The notes under the pieces were generated by a model. The model did not search any database. It worked only from the letters and a program-made list of their open reading frames with translations, and had not been told where the DNA came from. From Falsihalocynthiibacter halioticoli (GTDB lineage Bacteria; Pseudomonadota; Alphaproteobacteria; Rhodobacterales; Rhodobacteraceae), in contig NZ_JAOYFC010000001.1 of NCBI RefSeq assembly GCF_025802015.1, positions 682,001 to 746,000 on the forward strand: a DNA stretch of 64,000 nt. Reading direction: 5' to 3'. The position numbers and the translations under genes were made by a program. Positions 39,840 through 47,119 of the stretch are shown here, piece by piece. The number at the start of each line of letters is the position of its first letter. Position 1 is the stretch's first letter.

Positions 39840-40283
39840 TTAGCCGTTGCCAATCTGTTTGCGCATTATAAGGGCATCTAGGGAATTGCCGCCCTGAACC
39901 GCGTAGTAGTGGCGCCTTCTGCCGGATTCGATATAGCCGTTGGCGCGATAGAGCGCGATTGCCCCTAGGTTAGTTTCTGCGACCTCAAGAAATGATTCTG
40001 CGGCGCCAAGTTGTGCTGCGCGGCTTTCATATACGCATAGCAGGTCGTTGCCATATCCTCTCCGGCGCATATCAGGAGAAACGGCGAGGGTGAGCAATTC
40101 GGCTTCATCGGCGATCACCCGACCAAGCGCAAAACCGTGCTCATGGGGGGCGAGGAAACAGCCGCGTGTGGCAAGGAGTTCGTCAAACTCTTCCGCTCGC
40201 CACGGGCGCGGAACGGTAAAACAACGGGCATGTAGAGCGGCAAGACGGCCAGCATCCCAGTCTATGGCTGAAGGATCAGTCAA
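39840..40283 (-). CDS. rimI: Ribosomal-protein-alanine N-acetyltransferase-like GNAT protein
   Basis: A ~147-residue GNAT acetyltransferase. PWRAEEFDELLATRGCFLAP is the substrate part, LLTLAVSPDMRRRGYGNDLL is the acetyl-CoA-binding motif A, and ALYRANGYIESGRRRHYY is the C-terminal motif typical of RimI. The start is uncertain: a TTG at 40283 overlapping the tsaB stop (TTGACTGA) gives a protein of family length. RimI after tsaB is a common arrangement, which supports the name. It would acetylate protein N-termini such as ribosomal protein S18. Confidence 0.85.
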   Translation of the reverse strand: MTDPSAIDWDAGRLAALHARCFTVPRPWRAEEFDELLATRGCFLAPHEHGFALGRVIADEAELLTLAVSPDMRRRGYGNDLLCVYESRAAQLGAAESFLEVAETNLGAIALYRANGYIESGRRRHYYAVQGGNSLDALIMRKQIGNG

Positions 40284-40902
40284 GAAGCACCGGAGGCGTA
40301 TCTTTTGCGGGAGCCGCATCCGCCTTGCGCACATAAAACGGGGCAGGGCGCGTATCGGATGGTTGGCTTTCAAAGCGGCGTGCGGCAATGCGCGCGATCG
40401 CCTCGGCGATTTGGAATTTCGGCGCGGTAAAGCCAAGATGCTCCGCACCGATGACGGTTTGCTCTCCGGTAATGGCTTTCACATCGGTGACCAGTGGTTG
40501 GAGCACGTCGGAAGCGGTGCCGATTTCCTGTAGATAAACATGGTCGCGTCGGGCTTCGATTGCCGAAAACACCGGTTTTTTAAAGCCTTCGGTCTGTGCC
40601 TCGAGTGTCGTCACGCCAACCGCCGGAATGCCAAGTGCCAAAGCAAGCCCGCGCGCGGCAGAGACAGAAACGCGGATTCCGGTAAAGTTACCCGGACCGG
40701 TGCCGACGCCGATGGCCGCGAGATCGGCCCAACTTACGTCGTGGGCGGCAAGTAAATCTTCGAGGATGGGGAGCAGTGATTCCGCCTGTCCCTTTTTCAT
40801 CGGAACGAGCGTTTCGCCCAAAACCTCATCGCCCGCAAGCAAAGCGGCCGCGCAATGCGCGGCCGATGTATCAAATCCCAGTACCAGCGGCTTAGGCGGC
40901 AA
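40276..40902 (-). CDS. tsaB: tRNA threonylcarbamoyladenosine biosynthesis protein TsaB
   Basis: A 208-residue actin-like-fold protein. LGFDTSAAHCAAALL at the N-terminus and IGVGTGPGNFTGIRVSVSAARGLALAL at about 65-90 are TsaB hallmarks. It partners TsaD and TsaE in making t6A37 on ANN-reading tRNAs. The length is a little short of E. coli TsaB (231). The start overlaps the end of the nfu gene by 11 bp, and the stop overlaps rimI, forming a tight nfu-tsaB-rimI unit. Confidence 0.95.
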   Translation of the reverse strand: MPPKPLVLGFDTSAAHCAAALLAGDEVLGETLVPMKKGQAESLLPILEDLLAAHDVSWADLAAIGVGTGPGNFTGIRVSVSAARGLALALGIPAVGVTTLEAQTEGFKKPVFSAIEARRDHVYLQEIGTASDVLQPLVTDVKAITGEQTVIGAEHLGFTAPKFQIAEAIARIAARRFESQPSDTRPAPFYVRKADAAPAKDTPPVLLD

Positions 40903-41455
40903 CGGGGCGCACCTCCAGCACTTCTGGAATGTAGTGACGCAGCAGGTTTTCGATGCCCATTTTCAACGTCAGTGTCGAAGAGGGGCAACCCGCGCATGCG
41001 CCTTGCATATGCAGATATACGATGCCGCGATCAAAACCGTGGAAGGTAATGTCGCCACCGTCTTGCGCAACAGCTGGGCGCACACGTGTATCCAGAAGCT
41101 CTTTGATCTGGTCCACAATCTCGCCGTCTTCGCCGGTATGCTCGGCATGGCCGGTTGCGGGTGCGGCGTCATCGTTCAGGATCGGTGCACCGGATTGATA
41201 ATGCTCCATAATCGCGCCAAGGATGGCTGGCTTGATATGGTCCCATTCGGTGGCATCACCTTTGGTTACGGTCACAAAATCAGTGCCGAGGAACACGCCA
41301 GTTACGCCGCCAACAGCGAAGATGCGCTGCGCAAGCGGAGATTTGGCCGCAGCTTCGCCCGAAGGGAAGTCTGCTGTTCCCGCTTCAAGAACAGTCTGGC
41401 CAGGCAGGAATTTGAGGGTCGCCGGGTTTGGCGTGGATTCGGTTTGGATAAACAT
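40892..41455 (-). CDS. NfuA/NifU-type iron-sulfur carrier
   Basis: A 187-residue Nfu protein. The N-terminal Nfu_N domain (FIQTESTPNPATLKFLPG) is followed by a C-terminal NifU-like domain (~105-180) with the cluster-binding CxxC in MQGACAGCPSSTLTLK, preceded by RPAVAQDGGDITF. It delivers [4Fe-4S] clusters to target enzymes such as aconitase or lipoate synthase. The plain Nfu_N architecture is the alphaproteobacterial/mitochondrial type, not the A-type fusion of E. coli NfuA. First in a three-gene unit with tsaB and rimI. Confidence 0.95.
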   Translation of the reverse strand: MFIQTESTPNPATLKFLPGQTVLEAGTADFPSGEAAAKSPLAQRIFAVGGVTGVFLGTDFVTVTKGDATEWDHIKPAILGAIMEHYQSGAPILNDDAAPATGHAEHTGEDGEIVDQIKELLDTRVRPAVAQDGGDITFHGFDRGIVYLHMQGACAGCPSSTLTLKMGIENLLRHYIPEVLEVRPVAA

Positions 41456-41529
41456 GGTCGCCTCCGTTTGCGCTAGATATGCGCTTTGGGCGAGGAAGTG
41501 TCAAGGATTAGAACCATTCTAAACTGCAA

Positions 41530-41985
41530 TCAAGTGATCGCCTCAAGCTGCTCCTTGGTCAGATCGCCGGGCACAATAGTGACAGGGATCGGGAGAGAGC
41601 CCGAAGTGTTTGAAAGCGCAGAAACAAGAGGGCCGGGGCCGTGTTTGCTGGTTCCTGCACCAAGGACAAGCACGCCAATTTCTGGGTTCTCCTTGATGTG
41701 CGCAAGGATTTCCTGAATCGCTTCACCTTCCCGAATGACAAGGCTCGGGTCAACATTCTGGCGGTCGCGCATCCACTTGGCGAATACTTCGTAGTGCACC
41801 TCAATCCGTTCACGCGCTTCAGCACGCATGATATCCGCAACGCCAATCCAGTGGTTGAACTCGTCTGGCGGAATAATCGATAGAATTTCAACGCCGCCCC
41901 CCGTGTGCGCCGCTCGCATGGCCGCGAACCGCATAGCGTTCAGGCATTCTCGGCTGTCGTCCAAAACGACAAGAAACTTGCGCAT
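41530..41985 (-). CDS. Universal stress protein (UspA family)
   Basis: A 151-residue cytosolic protein with the Usp fold: KFLVVLDDSRECLNAMRFA at the start and the C-terminal ATP-site region VLVLGAGTSKHGPGPLVSAL, then IPVTIVPGDL. The pattern G-x2-G-x9-GS for ATP is not exact, so nucleotide binding is uncertain. AAGGAGG precedes the ATG. Monocistronic; a palindrome lies in its promoter region. Confidence 0.9.
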   Translation of the reverse strand: MRKFLVVLDDSRECLNAMRFAAMRAAHTGGGVEILSIIPPDEFNHWIGVADIMRAEARERIEVHYEVFAKWMRDRQNVDPSLVIREGEAIQEILAHIKENPEIGVLVLGAGTSKHGPGPLVSALSNTSGSLPIPVTIVPGDLTKEQLEAIT

Positions 41986-42022
41986 AGGTATCCTCCTTGT
42001 GCCGCGATAGTGGCGGCTTGGT

Positions 42023-42037
42023 GATTGCGACGCAATC
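42023..42037. promoter_or_regulatory. 15-bp palindrome upstream of the usp gene
   Basis: GATTGCGACGCAATC has perfect 7-bp arms around one base, 38 bp before the usp start and 28 bp after the ilvE stop. Could be an operator for usp or an RNA hairpin after ilvE; no T-run follows. Confidence 0.35.
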
Positions 42038-42064
42038 CTTTATTTTTGCAAGACTTCTCTGGCG

Positions 42065-42937
42065 TTATCCGCGCTTGGGCAGGCTGCGTGCCCAGTCCCA
42101 GTACAGTTGCTTCAACCGTTTTGTAATCGGTCCTGTCTGGTACTGGGTGTCGTCAAATGCACTGACAGGGGTGATCTTGTTCATGTTGCCCGTGAGGAAG
42201 ACCTCGTCAGCCTCGTGGAAATCATCCAATTGCAGCACAGTTTCCTGGACTTCGATACCGTCGGCTTGGGCATTCTTGATGTGGCGGGCGCGGGTAATAC
42301 CAGAAAGGAAGGTGCCGTTCGCGATAGGTGTTTTAAGCACCCCGTCTTTGACCATGAACACATTGGCCGACGCTGTTTCGGCGACATTGCCGAGGGCATC
42401 ACAGACGAGCGCATTGCCAAACCCTTTGGCTCGGGCTTCGGCGAGCATCCGCGCGTTGTTTGGATAGAGGCATCCTGCCTTGGCATTCACCACCGAGCTA
42501 TCAAGCACAGGGCGGCGAAACCGCGTAGTTGTCAGGGTTGTGACAGCATTGTCAGGCGCCATCGGGATTTCTTCGAGGCAAATGGCAAAGCCGGTTGAAT
42601 CCGAAGTGGGAACGATAGCAGATTGATCGCCGTTGATTGCCCAATACATCGGGCGGATATAGACCGCAGCCTCATCGTCGTATGTTGCAAGCCCATCCCA
42701 GATCAGCTCTTCCATTTCTTCGGCAGAAACAGTTGGCGTGATCATGAGCGCTTCGGCGCTAGCGTTCACGCGCTGACAGTGCAAATCAAGGTCCGGTGCC
42801 ATACCTTTCCAGAACCGAGCACCGTCAAAAACCGTTGTGCCGAGCCAGCTTCCGTGGTCGGCCGCGTTCATGATCGGCAGGTCGCCTTTGTGCCAAGCAC
42901 CATTGTGATAAGTGTGAATATTTTTCCCAACAGCCAT
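42065..42937 (-). CDS. ilvE: Branched-chain amino acid aminotransferase
   Basis: A 290-residue PLP fold-type IV aminotransferase. MNAADHGSWLGTTVFDGARFW is the N-terminal hallmark. SVVNAKAGCLYPNNARMLAEA carries the PLP lysine in the NAKAG context. CDALGNVAETASANVFMVKDG and TFLSGITRARHI complete the class. Interconverts branched-chain amino acids and their 2-oxo acids in the cytosol. Length is slightly under E. coli IlvE (309), normal for alphaproteobacteria. Single gene. Confidence 0.94.
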   Translation of the reverse strand: MAVGKNIHTYHNGAWHKGDLPIMNAADHGSWLGTTVFDGARFWKGMAPDLDLHCQRVNASAEALMITPTVSAEEMEELIWDGLATYDDEAAVYIRPMYWAINGDQSAIVPTSDSTGFAICLEEIPMAPDNAVTTLTTTRFRRPVLDSSVVNAKAGCLYPNNARMLAEARAKGFGNALVCDALGNVAETASANVFMVKDGVLKTPIANGTFLSGITRARHIKNAQADGIEVQETVLQLDDFHEADEVFLTGNMNKITPVSAFDDTQYQTGPITKRLKQLYWDWARSLPKRG

Positions 42938-43000
42938 GCGACTCTCCTTTTGACATGCAGAGCCTAAATAAGCGCACCAGAAAGGTCGAGTGAGAATGCG

Positions 43001-43032
43001 AAGCGCCTCTGGTGGGGAAACCAGAGGCGCTT
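43001..43032 (-). terminator. Strong hairpin after VOC gene and small ORF
   Basis: AAGCGCCTCTGGT and ACCAGAGGCGCTT pair perfectly over 13 bp around a 6-nt loop, 15 nt beyond the small-ORF stop. No T-run follows, so it is either a Rho-independent terminator lacking its tail or an mRNA-stabilising 3' hairpin. Confidence 0.65.
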
Positions 43033-43046
43033 GTAGGTCGCGGAGG

Positions 43047-43130
43047 CTAGCGGGACAGCAGGAATTGGAGCGCGCCTACGTGTCCTAAGATGCGCTGATT
43101 CTGAATCAGTTTCATGACATGGGTTTTCAT
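43047..43130 (-). CDS. 27-residue small ORF coupled to VOC gene
   Basis: The ATG overlaps the VOC stop (ATGA), and the frame runs 27 codons (MKTHVMKLIQNQRILGHVGA...) to a TAG just before a strong hairpin. The product is basic, amphipathic and compact, with a balanced composition unlike random GC-rich sequence. It fills the space between the VOC stop and the terminator-like hairpin. Family not recognised; function unknown. Confidence 0.5.
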   Translation of the reverse strand: MKTHVMKLIQNQRILGHVGALQFLLSR

Positions 43131-43642
43131 GGTTGCGGGGCTGGCTCCCTCAACAGATCTTCGAGGTCGAGGCGGGTGTTCACCATGGCAATATTCCCGT
43201 CGGTGTCGCGGGGCCAATCGGCTTCGGGTTTATCCCAATAAAGCTCAACACCGTTCTTGTCTGGGTCGTCCAGATAAAGCGCTTCGCTCACCCCGTGATC
43301 GGCTGCCCCAGTTAGGGTATATCCGGCAGCATAAACGCGGCGCAGCGCATCGGCTAGGTCAGCGCGTGTCGGATAGAGGAATGCTGTGTGATAGAGGCCG
43401 GTGTGCCCTGGTGGAGGGGGCGTTGCACCAAGGCTTTCCCACGTGTTCAGCCCGATGTGATGGTGATATCCGCCCGCTGCGAGAAAGGCCGCGCCTGATC
43501 CATAACGCATCGTTATTTCGAACCCGAGAACGCCGGAATAAAAGCCGATCGCGCGTTCAAGGTCACTGACACGCAGATGAACGTGCCCAATGCGCGTTTG
43601 GGGGTGGATGGAGGTGGGCTCTTTTTGAGAGGACTGTGTCAT
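43127..43642 (-). CDS. VOC-family protein (glyoxalase/extradiol dioxygenase-like)
   Basis: A 171-residue VOC-fold protein with the paired beta-alpha-beta modules: RIGHVHLRVSDLERAIGFYSG with the first metal-site His, HHIGLNTWES with a second, and GVSEALYLDDPDKNGVELYWD with the Glu ligand near the end. It resembles catechol 2,3-dioxygenase or glyoxalase-type members; the substrate cannot be inferred. The stop overlaps the start of a 27-codon ORF. AAAGGAAACGCT precedes the ATG. Confidence 0.93.
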   Translation of the reverse strand: MTQSSQKEPTSIHPQTRIGHVHLRVSDLERAIGFYSGVLGFEITMRYGSGAAFLAAGGYHHHIGLNTWESLGATPPPPGHTGLYHTAFLYPTRADLADALRRVYAAGYTLTGAADHGVSEALYLDDPDKNGVELYWDKPEADWPRDTDGNIAMVNTRLDLEDLLREPAPQP

Positions 43643-43735
43643 AGCGTTTCCTTTTGCTTGGAAAGACTATACGCACAGTAAATTCGAACAAAACCCACGG
43701 CGACGCGCAGGTTCTGTTCATTTTTTCACAAGCAC

Positions 43736-44782
43736 TTAGCTGCGGACAAAACCGACAATGTCATACGCTTTGTCAAGGATTGGCGAGGCAATCTTACGTG
43801 CCTTTGCAGCGCCTTCGCCAAGGATCTTGTCAATCTCGGCTGTGTCTTCCATCAAGCGCGCCATTTCGCCGGAAATCGGCGAGAGCTTGGCCACGGCCAG
43901 CTCTGAAAGCATTGGTTTGAATTCCGAGAATACCTTGCCGCCAACCTCTTTCAACACGGCCTCTGGAGTGCTGTCGTCTAGTGCCGCATAGATGTTGACA
44001 AGGTTGCGCGCCTCTAAACGACCCTCAAGCCCCTCGACCTCGCTTGGCAGCGCGTCTGGGTCGGTTTTGGCTTTGCGGATTTTGAGCGCGATTGTGTCGG
44101 CATCGTCGGTCAGGTTGATGCGGCTGGCATCAGACGGATCAGACTTCGACATCTTTTTGCTGCCATCGCGCAGGCTCATAACGCGGGTGGCTGCGCCCTC
44201 AATCACGGGTTCGGTGATGGGGAAGAAATCCACCCCGTAGTCATGGTTGAATTTTGCGGCGATATCGCGCGTGAGCTCAATATGCTGTTTCTGGTCCTCG
44301 CCCACGGGAACGTGCGTTGCGTGGTAAACGAGAATATCCGCTGCCATCAGGCTCGGATAGGTGAACAGACCAGCAGAAGCATTCTCGCGGTTTTTGCCAG
44401 CTTTGTCTTTGAACTGTGTCATGCGGTTGAGCCAGCCCATCCGCGCAACGCAGTTAAAGATCCAGCCAAGTTGGGCGTGCTCTGGAACCTGACTTTGGTT
44501 GAAGAGGATCGACTTTTTCGGATCAAGACCGGATGCAAGATAGCCCGCCGCCAATTCGCGTGTGGCACGGCGCAGGTTATCTGGGTCTTGCGGCATGGTG
44601 ATCGCATGCATATCCACCATGCAGTAGAGCGTTTCTACGCCGCTGTCTTGCATATCGACAAAGCGTTTCATCGCCCCGAGATAGTTGCCAAGAGTCAGGC
44701 CGCCTGTTGGCTGGATTCCGGAAAAGACGCGCGGCGCAAATTGAGTGCCGGGCTGCGAGGGTGTTTGGACCACCTCGGTCAT
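43736..44782 (-). CDS. trpS: Tryptophan-tRNA ligase
   Basis: A 348-residue class I aminoacyl-tRNA synthetase. The HIGH-equivalent is in SGIQPTGGLTLGNYLGAM, where GGLTLGN replaces the usual TGxxHxGN histidine, and the KMSKS loop is SKKMSKSDPSD. VDMHAITMPQDP and ADILVYHATHVPVGEDQKQHIEL are further TrpS hallmarks. The start at MTEVVQ (44782) has ACGGAG upstream; the frame is open 21 codons further. Length is normal (~334-350). Divergent from the rhomboid-like gene. Confidence 0.97.
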   Translation of the reverse strand: MTEVVQTPSQPGTQFAPRVFSGIQPTGGLTLGNYLGAMKRFVDMQDSGVETLYCMVDMHAITMPQDPDNLRRATRELAAGYLASGLDPKKSILFNQSQVPEHAQLGWIFNCVARMGWLNRMTQFKDKAGKNRENASAGLFTYPSLMAADILVYHATHVPVGEDQKQHIELTRDIAAKFNHDYGVDFFPITEPVIEGAATRVMSLRDGSKKMSKSDPSDASRINLTDDADTIALKIRKAKTDPDALPSEVEGLEGRLEARNLVNIYAALDDSTPEAVLKEVGGKVFSEFKPMLSELAVAKLSPISGEMARLMEDTAEIDKILGEGAAKARKIASPILDKAYDIVGFVRS

Positions 44783-44884
44783 GGTGAATACTCCGTCTGG
44801 ATTTATGTGCTCATGTCGCTTACCCATGGCGCAGGTGCGCGTCAACCGTCGCAGAGGTGTCGTGCGTAGAATACGAGACAGAAC

Positions 44885-45580
44885 ATGAGTGATTTTTCAC
44901 CTTCGCCATACACGGAATCGCCATTCCTTGCGCTGCCTTGGGCGGTTGTTTGTCTTGCGTTGGTCGTCGCGGGTGTAGAGGGGTATTTGCTCCTTAGTGA
45001 GTTCGGTGCATTTGGCCCCGCCAAGATAGGCATGCGCGGTACAGCCATTCAGGAGTTTGGCTTTAACGGCGCGGTTGTGAGCTATTTCCTCGAAACGGGG
45101 CGCATTGTGCCGGGGCATCTTATGCGGCTGTTCACCTATAGCTTTGTGCAGCCAGGTTTCTCGCAGGCGGTTTTTATTGCCGTTCTGGTGTTGGCGCTGG
45201 GCAAGTTGACAGCGGAATCCCTAGGCAACGTCGCTCTTTTGATCATTTTCTTCGCCTCGGCGTTTATCGCAGCCTTTGTCTACGGCCTCGTATTCGGGGC
45301 GCAGGCAATTGCCTATGGCGGCTATCCCGGCGTGTTCGGTTTGATCGGGGCCTACACCTTTATTCGGTATCAAGAGTATGCGGCGAGCGGCGGGCCAAAA
45401 ACGCGCGCGTTTAAACTTATCGCTGTTCTTGCTGGTTTACGGCTGTTCCTCGCGTTCTTTTATGGCTGGCAAAGCAATTGGGTTGCCGATTTCGCGGCAT
45501 TTCCTGTGGGCGTAATTCTTGCGATTGCGCTTGTGCCGGGGGCATTTGCTGGTTTCGTGGCGAAGATGCGGCGGCAATAA
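44885..45580 (+). CDS. Rhomboid-like membrane protein lacking catalytic residues
   Basis: A 231-residue membrane protein with about six helices that aligns by pattern with rhomboid proteases: RLFTYSFVQPGFSQAVF stands for the RxxT/H region, and IAYGGYPGVFGLIGAYTFI for the GxSG helix. The Ser of GxSG is replaced by Pro148 (GYPG), and the helix that should carry the catalytic His (NWVADFAAFPVGVI) has none; the only His in the protein is His78. It is therefore probably a proteolytically inactive pseudo-rhomboid. Ends one base before the murJ stop. Confidence 0.8.
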   Translation: MSDFSPSPYTESPFLALPWAVVCLALVVAGVEGYLLLSEFGAFGPAKIGMRGTAIQEFGFNGAVVSYFLETGRIVPGHLMRLFTYSFVQPGFSQAVFIAVLVLALGKLTAESLGNVALLIIFFASAFIAAFVYGLVFGAQAIAYGGYPGVFGLIGAYTFIRYQEYAASGGPKTRAFKLIAVLAGLRLFLAFFYGWQSNWVADFAAFPVGVILAIALVPGAFAGFVAKMRRQ

Positions 45581-47119
45581 TTAACGGCGAAGCGCCGAGC
45601 GGAAATCTCCAATTCGAAACGCGCCGATCAAATGCCCAATGCCGAAATAGCTTACGATCCCTGAACCAATCAGGATCACCAGACCAAGCACGCCAAACCC
45701 TTCGGTTCCGAACATTGGCGTTATGACGATTTGAACACCAAAAAGCGCGCCGCCCATGAGCAGAGCCGCCAGCACAACGCGCCAGACCCGCCCCCAAAAC
45801 TGAGCATCAAATCGCGCAACTGTTCCGTAGCGCCGTGCGCCAAGGGCTAGAAGTAGAACCATGAACCACCCGGCAACCGTTGTGGCAAGAGCGGCAGCCC
45901 AGAAGCCGATGAACGGAGCAAGACCGATTGCGATGGCCGCGTTTATCACCATCGAAACAACTGCATAGTAAAATGGCCGTTTGGTATCTTCGCGGGCAAA
46001 GAAAACCGGTTGAAGCAGCTTTTGCAGCACGAAACCCGGGAGCCCAAGGCCGTAGATCGCAACAGCAACAGCGGTAGCGGCTGTATCATCCGCATCAAAC
46101 GCGCCACGTTCAAAAAGAACAGAGATAAGCGGCGTCGGGATTACCACGAGCGCAACAGCGGCGGGGATTGTCAGCGCCATCGAAATCTCGCCTGCGCGGC
46201 TCAGGGCGTCGCGGCTGCCGGCGGCGTCGTTCGCACCAAGGCGACGCGAAAGCTCGGGGAGCAGGACAACGCCAATTGCAATTCCAACAACTCCGAGCGG
46301 CAGTTGATAGAGACGGTCGGCATAGGCAAGCCACGCAACCGCGCCTTCGAAATGGCTCGCGACCTGACGACCGACCAACAGATTGACCTGTACAACACCA
46401 CCAGCCAGCGCGGCAGGGGCGGCGATGATAAGAAGGCGTTTGAGGTCAGGCGTCATTCGCGGGCGCTTTGGAACGAGACGAAATCCGATCCGGCTCGCCG
46501 CGACCCAGACAATTGCAAGCTGCACAATGCCCGAAACGGGAACCGCCCAAGCCAATGTTAGGCCAATCGGCCAGCCCAAAGCGTCAGCGCCAAGCATTGC
46601 GGCAACAAACACCACGTTGAGAAAAACAGGGGCAGCGGCGGCGGCGGCGAAACGACCGTTGGCATTAAGCACGCCAGCCAAAAGAGCAGAGAGTGAGATG
46701 AATAGGATATAGGGAAAAGCGATGCGGCCATATAGAACAGCAAGATCAAACCGCTCGTCGCCGATAAATCCGCTCGCCATCGCGATCACAAGCCAAGGCA
46801 TCAACAGATGCGCGACAAGCGAGAACACAATCAGGATGCCGCCAAGCCCCGAAAATGCATCGCGGGCGAAGGTATACGGATCTTCGCCGCGCTCCAGTTT
46901 TTTGGAGAACATCGGCACAAAGGCCATGTTGAACGCCCCTTCGGCAAAGAAACGGCGAAACATGTTGGGCAGCGAAAACGCAATCAGGAAAGCCTCTGCA
47001 ACGGGGCCCGTTCCGAGAAAGCTCGCCATCAGAATGTCGCGCAGAAATCCGAGGATACGGCTCATCAGGGTCCAGAACCCAACCGTCATGAAGCCGGAGA
47101 TCATGCGCGCGGGCTTCAT
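45581..47119 (-). CDS. murJ: Lipid II flippase MurJ
   Basis: A 512-residue MOP-superfamily flippase with about 14 helices. GFWTLMSRILGFLRDILMASFLG is the conserved N-terminus (Arg in TM1), RRFFAEGAFNMAFVPMFSK the next hallmark, and LYQLPLGVVGIAIGVVLLPELSRR and FFAREDTKRPFYYA lie in the middle. It flips undecaprenyl-linked peptidoglycan precursor across the inner membrane and is usually essential. The start overlaps the glnD stop by ATGA, coupling a cell-wall enzyme to the nitrogen sensor gene. Confidence 0.96.
   Translation of the reverse strand: MKPARMISGFMTVGFWTLMSRILGFLRDILMASFLGTGPVAEAFLIAFSLPNMFRRFFAEGAFNMAFVPMFSKKLERGEDPYTFARDAFSGLGGILIVFSLVAHLLMPWLVIAMASGFIGDERFDLAVLYGRIAFPYILFISLSALLAGVLNANGRFAAAAAAPVFLNVVFVAAMLGADALGWPIGLTLAWAVPVSGIVQLAIVWVAASRIGFRLVPKRPRMTPDLKRLLIIAAPAALAGGVVQVNLLVGRQVASHFEGAVAWLAYADRLYQLPLGVVGIAIGVVLLPELSRRLGANDAAGSRDALSRAGEISMALTIPAAVALVVIPTPLISVLFERGAFDADDTAATAVAVAIYGLGLPGFVLQKLLQPVFFAREDTKRPFYYAVVSMVINAAIAIGLAPFIGFWAAALATTVAGWFMVLLLALGARRYGTVARFDAQFWGRVWRVVLAALLMGGALFGVQIVITPMFGTEGFGVLGLVILIGSGIVSYFGIGHLIGAFRIGDFRSALRR

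Noticed and set aside
43094..43110. Palindrome CTGATTC-T-GAATCAG as an operator
   Set aside because: It lies inside the candidate 27-codon ORF (Leu-Ile-Gln-Asn-Gln codons), so codon content explains it as well as an operator would.
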